DNA of 64,000 nt, taken from assembly GCA_019722365.1 (NCBI GenBank), contig JADFUC010002051.1, positions 558,001 to 622,000 of the forward strand, given 5' to 3'. How positions within the stretch are numbered: position 1 is the first letter of the stretch; every line of letters starts with the position of its first letter. The notes beneath the pieces were generated by a model. That model was given only the letters and a program-made list of their open reading frames with translations, searched no databases and was not told the DNA's origin. This document shows positions 38,313 to 49,700 of the stretch, one piece after another. Made by a program: the position numbers and the translations under genes. The DNA is from Lithospermum erythrorhizon. Taxonomy: Eukaryota > Streptophyta > Magnoliopsida > Boraginales > Boraginaceae.

Positions 38313-38398
38313 TATATTTTTTTTGTAATTGTGGTGAGAATCGAACCCTCAACAAGAGTGTCAAAATTCGACTATTAAACCAATATATCATAAATTTT
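38313..38398 (-). mobile_element. tRNA-derived SINE head, partial
   Basis: On the minus strand an A-box-like ATTGGTTTAATAGTCG is followed about 35 bp later by a B-box GGTTCGATTCTCACCAC, the pol III promoter layout of plant SINEs. It ends in a T/A-rich tail. Confidence 0.55.
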
Positions 38399-38602
38399 GA
38401 ATTCACAACGTTACTTAAAGTCGTAACTTATTTATCCCAGATTCTATAAGTACTCCAAATTAACTTAATTTTAATCCAAGTAGAAACAAGACATGTTCTA
38501 CTCGTACAACATGCATATCTACAAGTACAACCATCCGTTTAGGCAAGACAAAATTGACAACTAACTTAGATATTTAGGTCATGAAGCAGCTATTTAGAAG
38601 GC

Positions 38603-40132
38603 TTATAGAGTGTAAACTAAAGATAATTTAATATTCATCAAATTCCCTTGAAACAGTTCTTGCTGATAATCTTCTTCTTCATCATCATTTTCTTCTTCTT
38701 CGGCATCCCATAAAAATCGAGCATATGAAGCATGAACATAACTGGGGAAAATAAAGGCATAATTAGCAAATCCAATACCTGTATAATATAAGCATCCCAA
38801 CTTCATAGATAGACTAATAAGAGCTTACATAATTTTCGAACTACTATTTACTTTTATTAAAAATAAAAAAAAAAACCCCTCCCCTTACATGGGGGTTAGA
38901 ATTGAACCTAGAGTTCGACTTCTAAATCCAAAAAAGCTTTCTAATCACTAGATCAATTCGATATCAAACGATTAAGCATTTAAGCCATGTGTCGAACATT
39001 GCCTTATTATTGGAGAATTCTCAAGATCCTAATACTTTTTATTTTAGAAATATACAAAGTAAACTTGCTCCAACTTGAAGTATTTTCAATGCTTTAGGTC
39101 ACCAGACTTAACATAATCATGAACTAGATTATCAAGCAAAATTGTATGAACCAATATGCATACCAATCATCAGGAGCAGCTTCTACAGCTCGATTGAAAT
39201 AATACTTTGCACGATCAGTATCTTTATGGACATCCCACATTAAGCCTCCATACATAGAAAAAACTTGCCCATCGTTTGCATTTGTCAATATTGCCCTTCC
39301 CAAGTATTCCTCTGCTTTTTCATGATCTCCCTTCACCTACATACATACAAAAATAGTTAAAATAAAATCAATCTTTTTATTTAGATTTTGCTTATTTTAC
39401 TCAAAATATGAAAAGAACAAACTCTATCACACTGGAGGAACTAAGGGGGTTATGGGGAGTAGTCCCCTCCTAATTTAAAAAAAAAAAAATTTATTAAACG
39501 TATTCAGAAACTATAGCTTATTCTTTTAAAAATTACGTTGTTTCTCCTCTTAAATTTTTATATTTTTTTTATAAGTATGATATCAAATTCTTTTATATTT
39601 TTTTATAAGTATGATATCAAGAAATCATGGTTCCGCAACTGTTATACCATAATTTTCAAAGAATCCTAAAGAGCACTTTTAGAACAAGAGCATTAGTAGG
39701 ATTAGCCTTAACCAACTCTTGGTAATATTGATCAGTACTTTGATCAAAACCATGTTGCTCATAATCTGGATACTCATCACATCTATCACCACCACCTCCT
39801 CCGCCGCCGCATAAACGACCACCACCACTACCACCGTCAATGAAAACAGAGTACTCTGTTTCAAGTGACGTAGTACTAATGCTCAAGTCAAGAACTGGTA
39901 GTTTTTTATTTTCTTGTTTCTTAAAAACAAGTTGGTTTTGTGATTCATTTGTGAATAGATTTGTTTTGGGTTTTCCAACAAGGTCTTTGAGGTTGAGTTC
40001 TGAATATGTTCTTGAGGTTTTCTTGATTGCATCCATATGCAAACAAGAATGAAGAGTAGGAGGTGTAGCATGTGAAGGGTCATTAATAAATAGTGATCTT
40101 AACAATGGTGAAGAATTACTTCTTGAAAGCAT
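38603..40132 (-). CDS. TPR-like superfamily protein
   Basis: Exons 40132-39677, 39336-39164 and 38741-38603 join in frame to 255 residues. The N-terminus is serine-rich (MLSRSNSSPLLRSLF) and includes a glycine run (LCGGGGGGGDRC). It then shows family motifs: YYQELVKANPTNALVL, GDHEKAEEYLGRAILTNAND, GQVFSMYGGLMWDVHKD, RAKYYFNRAVEAAPDDCYV and HASYARFLWDAEEEE, with an acidic end. These helices form two to three TPR-like repeats for protein binding; partners are unknown. Relatives usually have a short block like NYAKFLKE after the first helix, which is absent here. The first intron donor needed is a weak GTGCTC. The second intron contains a SINE. Either this is a shortened protein or the first junction uses a site I cannot see. 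Confidence 0.75.
38855..38965 (-). mobile_element. tRNA-derived SINE in intron 2 of the TPR gene
   Basis: The minus strand reads TTGATCTAGTGATTAGAAAG (A-box region), then GTCGAACTCTAGGTTCAATTC (B-box), CCCCCATGTAAGGGG and a T-rich tail. This order is the standard plant SINE head and body. It lies in the same orientation as the host gene. Confidence 0.75.
39559..39620. repeat. short tandem duplication in TPR intron 1
   Basis: ATAAGTATGATATCAA preceded by TATTTTTTT occurs twice, about 34 bp apart. Confidence 0.75.
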
Positions 40133-42005
40133 TTTTTACTCTCTCTTTTGGTAGGAGAGAAATGAAGATGTTTTTCTCACTATATCAAAAAAATCTCAAG
40201 ATTCTTGAATCGAAGAGGTTTTAGTTCTTAATAAAGATTTAATGTGATATTGTGATTGAAGATTTCCATGGGGGGTCGAAATGTGGATTTCAGTTACTTC
40301 CAAATATTTTTATGAAAGTTCAAGCACATCGATTTTAATATAGTTGATTTTTAAAAAAAAAACTGGACCAATGGGCGATGTGGTTTTAATAATTTTTAAA
40401 ATCGAAACTTTTTGTAGTTTGTAGTTTTTCCTAACCGATTATTAATTTTTATTTATTTGTAATAATGTTATATATATTAACTTACATGTTTGTAACTGGA
40501 GTATTAATAATAAGTTAAGTAATTAATGTGTAGTATTTACTAATTTATGATCTATCAACTATCAACTATGCTTATATAATAGACTAATTATTATAAAATG
40601 GTACTAATTTATTTTAGTGGATTTTCAAGGTTGTTATTTACATTATGTCTTAGCATGTTTCTGTGTTATTTAAATTATGTCTTAACATGCTTCATAAATC
40701 ATAATAGTCCAATATACTGCTCTTGTTAATTTAAATCAGAGAAGTTCAAACAGGGACATTTTGTGGAAAATATCTTGAATGATAAGATTGTAAGGCCACC
40801 TAAACCACCAATGGCTGTAAAAGAATCTCAGGGTTGAGCCCACCTTCAGTTATATTCACATATAAAATGTTCAATTTGGTGACGTAGATGAATTTGATCC
40901 AAAGATCACGAAGTTCAATTTTTCTAATGGACCGCTACATTCAACTCACAATTTGATTTTAACCGAATAGACATAATCAGAAGCTAACAAGACCAACCCA
41001 AAAATCTATTTCTCAGACAGACTTAATAAAGAATGACCACGAGTCCCCGTTTATCAAACAAAACTATAGTGGTAAGCGCAGCACTTTAATTGTAAGTCAC
41101 CAATTAGGAGCTTGGGCAGCATCTATTAGTTACTTTAAAATATAATTATATGTTTTGAAATGCAATTGTAACTAAAATGTAATTGGAAGAATCTCCTTTC
41201 AATTCCAGTTTCATATAAAAATCCAACCAAAAGAGAATTGACAATTTTGCTTATAGGAGGCGTTACATGATTCAACTACCATCCATATGTACAAACTACT
41301 GCATAAAAGTGAAGCTTCTCATCAACCTCTATATTATATGAATGAAAATAGAGGGACTTAAGCTGATTAAGCATAGAGTCATAGACATTAAGCTAATTAC
41401 TTGGAATTGAGCTCTACCATTGTCAGTCAGCATATCTTCTACTTCCATCACCCACAATTTTTCCCACTCTTCTATGTACATGAACGCCATTGGCAGCACC
41501 TTCTTATCGTCTCACATATGCAATCGAATATCATCAATGGTTTCGAATAGTTGAAACTGCAGCCATTAAAAAGAGCCTACACGCATGAGTACAAGTATAT
41601 CAGCATATTTTGGCAAAAAGACATCAATCGCACATGCTCTTAGTTTATTTCTGATGATAGCTAGTCCACAGCAATGCCCGTGGCATACACAGCAAAACAT
41701 GCAAACCATCTCTTCATGAAAATGTACCAGATCTGGCTAATCTTTTGATCTTACTAATATTCTGACTTCAAGCCACAGTAAAACATTCAAAACATTTCTT
41801 CATAAAAATGGACAACATCTGAGTGATCTTGTGATCTTAATCTTACTGATCTCAGAACACTAGTTACAAGGATTCGGAAACACAAGGATAACACAGGAGG
41901 AAAGAAAAGAAACACAATCGAGTTCAGCACATCGTAACAAATCTATTGTAGCCCGAAGATGGCAAATCCAAATGGAGAACATGAACGTACCTCCCCACTA
42001 AGCCA
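40133..42005. other. intergenic between two minus-strand genes
   Basis: Left part is the TPR promoter; right part is probably the 3' UTR of the zinc-finger gene. No other gene seen. Confidence 0.45.
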
Positions 42006-43066
42006 TTATGCATAGCCACATCCCAAACAATTCAGACAACGTTGTATACTAAACCAGAAAAAGTGGATTCAGTTAAGGCATTCACAAGTCCTTCAACTAA
42101 TATAATCAGGTGATAGATAAGAAATATAAATCGCTTACAAGTTTCCATCACAAGTAGGACAACGACATGGATTTATAGCAACAGGATCATGCAAAGGGGA
42201 CCACTTGATTGTTCCACTAGCTTTACATAACTTGCACATGTAAAACCCCTTTCCTTTACATATTCCACATGGTTTTCCATGTTTTACCTGCACAGAAGAG
42301 GCAATTGAACAAACAAAATAAACGGGAAAGAAAAAAAAAATATCCGGACAAGTTTATTGCATATGAGGACGTTTACAAATCACAAACTACCACACCAGGT
42401 TCATAGACAACCACACCAACTGACCATTTCAAAGGATTATGATTATGTTTTCAGCCGCATAAGCTCCAATGGACAACATTTTCAGCGTGCATTGTCTTCT
42501 AAGAGGCAAATATTTGTGCAAACTATGACAGCAAATGAGGAATCATATAATTTTGGATTATCAAAGAACTTGGATCAACTATGGAACATAAAGTTCTTAT
42601 TCTTAATCCACCAAGGTTCATGAGCATAGAGATAAACACTTAAGATTACAGCTTTTCTTAAGTCTGAAAAATGTACACCCGACCAATCTAATTCATGTCT
42701 TAATTAGTCTGTGCTATCTAACCTCTCATATTGAACAAATAAACAGGACACTATTAGTCATATACAAATAGAAATGTTCTAAATGAAACGCCTACATAAG
42801 GCGCTGAACTGGTACCAGAACACATCCACAGCCAACACATTTCAACAAACAAACCAAGCCTTATCCCACTAATTGAGGTTGGCTATATGAATACGACATC
42901 ACATTTCAACAAACAGTTGCATTAAAATGAGTTGTAATTGAAAGATATATACCATGTTCTTCTTTTCAATTGTTGTAACTACAGCATTCAAAGTAGTAGA
43001 TCCAATCACCAACGCCATACCACCGATACCAACCACACGAAGTAAGCCCACCAAAACACTCGGCAT
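42006..43066 (-). CDS. small DnaJ-type cysteine-rich zinc-finger protein
   Basis: Exons 43066-42953, 42287-42139 and 42048-42006 join in frame to 101 residues. The first ~35 residues are hydrophobic (MPSVLVGLLRVVGIGGMALV), a membrane segment or organelle-targeting region. Four CxxC units follow: CGICKGKG, CKLCKASG, CPTCDGN and CLNCLGCG, the DnaJ/BSD2-type zinc-binding fold. The protein resembles a small Arabidopsis DnaJ/Hsp40 cysteine-rich superfamily member annotated without function (At1g22630, from memory). Relatives of this type often assist thiol chemistry or folding in plastids. If the second intron were retained, translation would stop after GNL. Confidence 0.85.
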
Positions 43067-43309
43067 CTACCTATCCTAATTAACAAAAAGGGAGCAAATT
43101 TAATAGCTTCAAGATCAATTCTTTTGAAGCAACAAGCCAAACTATTCCAACCGAATCTTCCGTTACCGTAACAACTAAGGATGAGCATTTTCTTGAAAAC
43201 CCGCGGTTGCAAAATTCATAAAAAACGCGACCCACAAGGGCAGTTCTTACGTCTTACTCCCTACCAAACCCACCCACTGCTCAACTTAGTAACAACTGAA
43301 TAAAATTCA

Positions 43310-43440
43310 AAAGTTAGTAACTTTAGCACCCTGCAAAAGTGCAAATCCCTCTAGTCTTTATCTACACTAACAATAAAATTCAAAGTTAGTAACTTTAGCA
43401 CCCTACAAAGCCCTCTAGTCTTTATCTACCCTCTTAAGCA
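43310..43440. repeat. tandem duplication, unit about 70 bp
   Basis: AGTTAGTAACTTTAGCACCC and CCCTCTAGTCTTTATCTAC occur in order in both copies (from about 43311 and 43382). It lies upstream of the zinc-finger gene start. Confidence 0.8.
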
Positions 43441-44414
43441 CTCTTAAGTTTATTTTCAAACGTTGAAATTAGCATACTTTATAGCCTAAATTGACCACAT
43501 AACTTTGATTCGAAGCAAAATTATCATGTGAATAATGAAGTACATTAAAAATGCTAGCAATTGACAATGTTTCACCAAATATTAAACTAAGATATATACA
43601 AAAGATTAGTTCAAAATATTAAAAGTAACCCGTAGACTGAAAACTAAAAACTTTGGACACAAGTTGTTGCCATATTCCCTATCACTTCGTTTGTTTCCCA
43701 CACGAGGCCACCACATTAATAGATATCAAGGTCAAATTTCGCGCTCACTACACTCTAGTATGGTTCATACAAAAGTAGATATATTGATTAACTGAATTGA
43801 AATGAGTTTAATACAAATGGGTTTAATCAAAATCAAGTTCTTTAATGTGAATTATAATAAAGCTATAATATTGTATAAACGTGAAAGATGCAAACCTGAT
43901 TTCGTCGATTAGAGGATGAGGGGTTTAGTGTATGTGGTGCAAAACTATAGCCAAATACATTTTCCACCCCTCATCAATATTTCAAAGTTCTTATTAATAA
44001 GTTTTTTATTAGTAATGATAGTAAAAATAAGTACCTTCTCCATTTATGATCTGGCCGCATTTCGATTTTTTAAATATTTTTTTATTTTTAAATTTCAACC
44101 TGAAGAATTTTTAACTCAGAACGATTTCAGATACTTTAAGAAGCCAAATGACATTCCGATCATTCCATTTGTTTATTTATAATCTACTCTACTCCGCCGT
44201 TTTATCCTGGGGAAGAACTTCAGATTAGCGGCTTATAGTAATTATCAGACACTAATCATCTGTAATATCAATCTATCTCCCATATAACTCAAAGACATAT
44301 GTAGCTTATACTCGTAGAGGTTTGTCTTTTTACTCTACTCTCACTCTACTCTACCTATAAGAACCCAACAATTTCAAGGGACTAAAAGCACACATTGTTA
44401 TGTTAAAAAAAGCT

Positions 44415-44835
44415 GAAATGACTATTTTGCTACTAGATGAAACTTCCTAAAAAATTACACTTACAAATAGGAAAGAATAAAATAGTAATTTTACCCTTTT
44501 TAACACTAATTGTGATGTGTTTTTAGCAGCGGTGTAATTCTCTCTATGTTGTTATAATCACACCCCAAACATAAGAAAAATTAGATGTGAAACTACTATT
44601 TTAGACCCCCATTTGTAAGATATGTTTGAGGAAGTCACGAAAGTAAGATAGCCATTTGCTACTATTTTTACACTGCTTCAGTGTGCTTTTAAATCCTCAT
44701 AAGATAGAGAAAAATTAGATGTAAACCACTTATTTTGAAATCTCCCCATTTGTAACATAAAAGTTGAGGAAGTTTCATTTAGGGACAAGATAGCCATTTC
44801 ATACTATTTTTACACAGTTTCAGTGTGCTTAAACT
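44415..44835. mobile_element. cluster of short TIR elements, both orientations
   Basis: One unit, 44415-44494, begins GAAATGACTATTTTGC and ends AAAATAGTAATTTTAC. Two further units at about 44578-44690 and 44711-44830 lie in the opposite orientation and share TTAGATGT-AAAC, CCCCATTTGTAA, TTGAGGAAGT and ATAGCCATTT, each followed by TACTATTTTTACAC and CAGTGTGCTT. The same family occurs at 17515-17594, and an end-like scrap lies near 32813. Confidence 0.6.
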
Positions 44836-44849
44836 TCATAAGATAGTGC

Positions 44850-45490
44850 AGTACCCATTTGGTGAAATTCACAAAACTTAAGTAAGTACAGTTACAAGTG
44901 TAAAATATAAATTCACTTCATTACTAAACATCACGAATAGCAGAAGGAATGAAAAGAACGCCTCAGATATATGAACCTTACAATCAAACTAGATGTGAAA
45001 CATATAATCTTCTGGCTACTCCAAGATAGTTTTGGATATATGAATTTGGTTTGAAACTATGGGGGAGACAAAGGCTATCGTGCCACCTACACGATTAGAG
45101 TCTAATGAGCCTAATTGAAATTTTTTGACTTCTTTCTCGGTCACTAAACTATCAAGGCTCGGCTCGACTCATTACTACCAGTCATTGTTTCACTATTTAA
45201 ATTTCAATTTTAAAATGATAAAGACACAAAATATAATGTAAATCTAACACACTATTAACAATTTTAAAAGATAAAGAAGACACAAAATTTCAGATTTTTT
45301 TAAAAAAGTTCTCATTCATTTACATTAATTCATATAGCGTTTTTACAAACATATGAAACAGTAAAAGCTATTATTAATAATAGACTAGCAAACTGAACTA
45401 CTTCCTAACTAGATCAACAAAAACATGACTTGGGAATACAAAATTTGATCTAAATATAAATCAGAACTTAATATTAACTAAATTATAACA
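44850..45490. other. intergenic
   Basis: No gene seen. Confidence 0.4.
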
Positions 45491-45494
45491 AAAA

Positions 45495-46705
45495 ATGTCA
45501 TCACTTGAGAATATAATCGATGTTGAAGGTGTTGTATCGGTGCCTTATGATGAAGATTACGCAACAGGTATTGTACTAGAATGAGGAGTTTGTACTTTGT
45601 AGCATTAACTATATATGCTAGAGCCGATCAAAACTTTAAGAATTTTACGGATCTTAAAAAGAGTTCATTTCATGAAATGTTAGTGGTAAAGATTTATCAT
45701 TTTCATTCATTTTTTCTACATCCTTTAAGGAGTACTACAAAAACTGCATGGTTCAAGTATATCCTTAGCTTGTGGTTCTGCATAGTTTCTTTTTATATCT
45801 TTATGTTGTTGAATTTTGGTGGATTGCATGGTAGATTTTCTTTTTGAATACACCGATCTTTTATTCAATTTTGTGGATTTTTAGATATTCAGACAGTTTC
45901 TGGAACGTCAAGGCTTTGTTGGACTTCACACACCCAAAATTATTCCTGGATCAAGTGAGGGGGAGCAGTTGTTTTGTATTGACTATAAGGACACCTTCAT
46001 GCCCAGCACAGTCACTCAGCTTTATAAACAAATGGCTTTATGCTGGCATGAAGGCGTTTTATAAATAAGCATTATAATGTTTTTTATGCTCACTTAATTG
46101 ATATTCCATGTGCTCTCCTCCTTGCAGTATCTGAAAGATACTTTGAGACTTACATTTGAAGAAGGTGTTCAAATGCTCAAGGTTAGTGGTTGATTGATAA
46201 ATGTGTTTAAATTATTGCTTCTGTATGTATGCAATGTGTTTTGTAATATTAGCACCATATTACGAATAATATTTCTTAAACATAGACCAGTATCAATAAG
46301 CGTGATATCTAGCTGAGGGTTAGATTTTCTGCACATGCATACTCCATAATTTTCTACATCTGCAAGTTGTTTTATGTATGGATCCGTTACCTTGTAAATT
46401 TATGTGTACATGTTGCAGCTCATCTTTAGGCTGTTCATAAAGTTATTAAATGCCTTAAGGCAGCTTCACTGAAATATCACTCACTTAAATTTTAATTTTA
46501 TTACTCATATTTTATGACTACTATGCATTTGATGGGTGTTCAAGTATGAAGCTCCTGGTTGTATGTGTGATATTAGGTACAACACAGAGTTCTACATCTA
46601 CATCGATATCCTTTGGCTGTCCTGGACTTTGTAGTGATGCCAGCGTTTTGATAATCCAGCCTATAGTAACTCGTTTACGTCTTCATCCGATGTCTTTCAT
46701 TTTTG
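45495..46705 (+). pseudogene. broken cytosolic aspartyl-tRNA synthetase gene copy with introns
   Basis: Four blocks in family order match plant/cytosolic AspRS. 45495-45567 has ENIIDVEGVVSVP, near the anticodon-binding domain. 45885 to about 46040 has IFRQFLERQGFVGLHTPKII, PGSSEGEQLF and the decayed equivalent of LAQSPQLHKQM. 46128-46181 has YLKDTLRLTFEEGVQMLK, a perfect 18-codon exon with intact splice sites. 46577 to about 46705 has YNTEFYI, YPLAVLDFVVMPAF and DNPAYSNS spread over shifted frames with stops. Motif 2 sequence (the FRAEDS region) and the C-terminal catalytic part (GLERVV, LFPRDP) are missing. Retained introns point to a genomic duplicate, not a processed copy. The enzyme normally charges tRNA-Asp; this copy cannot. 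Confidence 0.8.
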
Positions 46706-46709
46706 CATA

Positions 46710-49700
46710 TACATGATATGCAGCCTATGAACCATGTTATGTCCTCAAAATATGTTTTAGAGCAGCTTTTTAGTCGACATGTCCCTAAACTTTGGGATTA
46801 TCCTGCCTGTATTGAAGGTAGGTATATCAAGGCAAGGGGAGTTTGTTGCTTCTGTGAATACACTCGTGCTCGTGTTCGTGTTCTCGATGGCTCCGTTGGA
46901 TCCTCTGATCGACTTGTTAGTCATTTCCATATCAAATTAACGAACTTTATAGTCTTAATTGTTCTGCATTCGACAATTTCTTAGATCCTCGAATCTCATT
47001 GTTAGTAATTTCTACTTGTTTATACTTTGTGGGTATGTAGTCGTTTATTATCTTCACAAATCAATCAATGTACCTAACATCCTAAGATTATCGGTTAGGC
47101 ATTAGGATTGCAGTATCTTCGATCATCATAGAACACAAATGAGCCGAATCCAAGAATCGTTTCTCTAAATTTCACCCGTTATCACCTGCCCTTTATATGA
47201 GAAAGTCTTGAGTCTCGATCCACAACAGGCCTTTATAAAAACATTCTCCTCTTAAAAAATGATAACTAAGAATCTGCGATCGTACAAAATCAACAGGAGT
47301 CAGCTTCCTTATATGGTGGTGAAGGCGGAGGGTGTTAGGTTTAAAATTTTGTTGCATGCGTAACTAACAAGAATAAATTAGTTTCTAACATTCATTGAAA
47401 TTAAGTGTTGTTGGCTCAATAATTTGCATCCAACCCTTGCATTTGCTTAAATGCTAAGACCGTACTTACGTGACATTTAATTAACATCGCACCTTATCAG
47501 ATTATTTTAAATGCCGCACACCATCCCCAAACATCCAAATATCTACTTCAAAATTGATTTTTGGACTATTTTTGCCGTGAGTATTATTTCAATCATTTTT
47601 AGAAGAATATTTATTTCTTTACAAATTAATTTTAATGACGTAACCTTTTCATAATGAAAATATTTTACAATATTTTCAATCATGTTCGATTATTTTCAAT
47701 CATACATACAAATTAAAAGAATATTATTTGTTTGTTTATAATTTTTCACAAATATGTTCATATATACGAATTCAAATGTTAATATTAGATTAAAATGAAA
47801 ATATTTATGTTGGGAAAATAAAAAATTAATTTTATAATATTATTTTTTTGCCATTCAGAAATAAAATGTCATTTTAATGAAATCACGTAAGCTTATAAAA
47901 ATAAAATAGGTACAACATATTGAAATAATACGATTAAATATCAATGAGAGAAACGGTCAAACAATTCATTTGAGAAAGATTTGTTGTTTGAGAATAGCAG
48001 TAATATTTAAAACAATACAAAAAGAAAAAGATTATTAATTAAATAATACAATAGTGTGCAAACACTCGAGCAAAATGGTTCTTCTTCGTTTTAGTTGTTT
48101 TTATGAACATGTGGGGCCGTTATAAAACCGTTGGCAGACCATAGCCGGATTAGCCGGCCTTGCTTATTAATTGATCCGGTAATAAGCCTATCTTATTAGT
48201 ACAGTAGAATATTACTATATTCGATTTTTATAGTTGTTGTTTTAGACAACAGATAATATTGTTTAATATATCTTTGACTATTTTTTTTTTTTTCTTGAAA
48301 TTGAAATAAATAACCAACCAACGATATTTCTGTTTTCAATTGATCACATATTCTACATTTTAATGACTTTTTGAATACTTTTTATTTTTATCTATGCAAA
48401 GTGCTTAGAACTACAACTAAAAAAAAATAAAAGAATACCTAATAATTCTCTAATAAATTAGTTCAATTTTAATAATATAATTTTAAAAAATTATGTTCAA
48501 AGTTTCGTTAATGTAGAACAAAAATACCAATAGAAGCATCACATGTACATTTATTAGAGAACCTTATATCTTTGACATTAGTCAAGGCATTAATTTCATT
48601 CAGGTAAATTAATTCATTTATTTTATAATATATTTTTTATAGTACAAATAATGAATTAAAATTATGTAAGAGGAGAAAAAAGGTGATTTTATATAATTTA
48701 AAATTATACTTGTTAAAAATAAATCGACCTATTATATGACATAAACTCTCATATATAAAATTTGTTAACAATATAGGTGAGTAACACGGGAGACGAGCAT
48801 CAGAAAGTTATTTATAAAAAGCGAAAATCCTAGTGAAAGAAATAATTATGGTGATTTGGAATTTTGGGGTAGGTTAATTACTAAAATAGTAAAATAAGAA
48901 AAGCAAAATTGGTTTCACTTTTAACCGCTAACCACCCTTTGACATTATATGTAGGATGTGAGAAAATGAAGAAATTTGAAGAATGGAACCGTTTGACCGA
49001 AATTATTAATGAATATCCGTAAAAATTCTTTGGGGAAAATGGCATCTATCCCCCGTGAAAAGACAACAATGCCTCATTCCCTTTCATCCTCTCATTCTTC
49101 TTTCTTCTCCAAATCACCCCCCCACGCCCCCACTCCACCCACCCACGCACCACCACCGCCTCCTACCGCACTCCACCTCATCACGACAATGAACTTACCA
49201 CCCCACTACCACCGCCACCAAACACTAAAATACCACCACTAACAAAAAAACCACCAAACACCACCACCCCCAAAACAACCCCCACCTACTTTTCCACCCA
49301 AAATAGCCCCCACAACAAAAAACCACCAAACACCACCAACCACCACAAAAAACCACCAACAACAACTAAAAACCATGATCACCACCACCTTTCCGCCACC
49401 AAAGCTCAAACTGTAACCAACAAATGCCACTAAACATCAATATGTACCCAAATATACCAATATTGATGTATATTGGGTTATGTTGGTGTATATAGGTGTA
49501 TATTGGCATATTCTACGAAACACACCACTACCACCAAAGACCAAACATCACCACTAACCAAAAAAATTGTCATCGTCACAATCTTCACAAAACAACCTCC
49601 TCCTCCCAAAACGTTTTTGTCCCCAATCACCACCACCAATAATTGAAACTCTAACCCCCCAATTAAAAAGAAACTCAACCCTCACCCCAATTAAAAAGAA

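Noticed and set aside
46703..46984. 93-codon open frame after the AspRS relic
   Set aside because: Does not match the AspRS C-terminus or any family I know; probably chance.
49239..49678. Gly/Val-rich minus-strand frames
   Set aside because: Products of the CA-rich low-complexity block, not genes.
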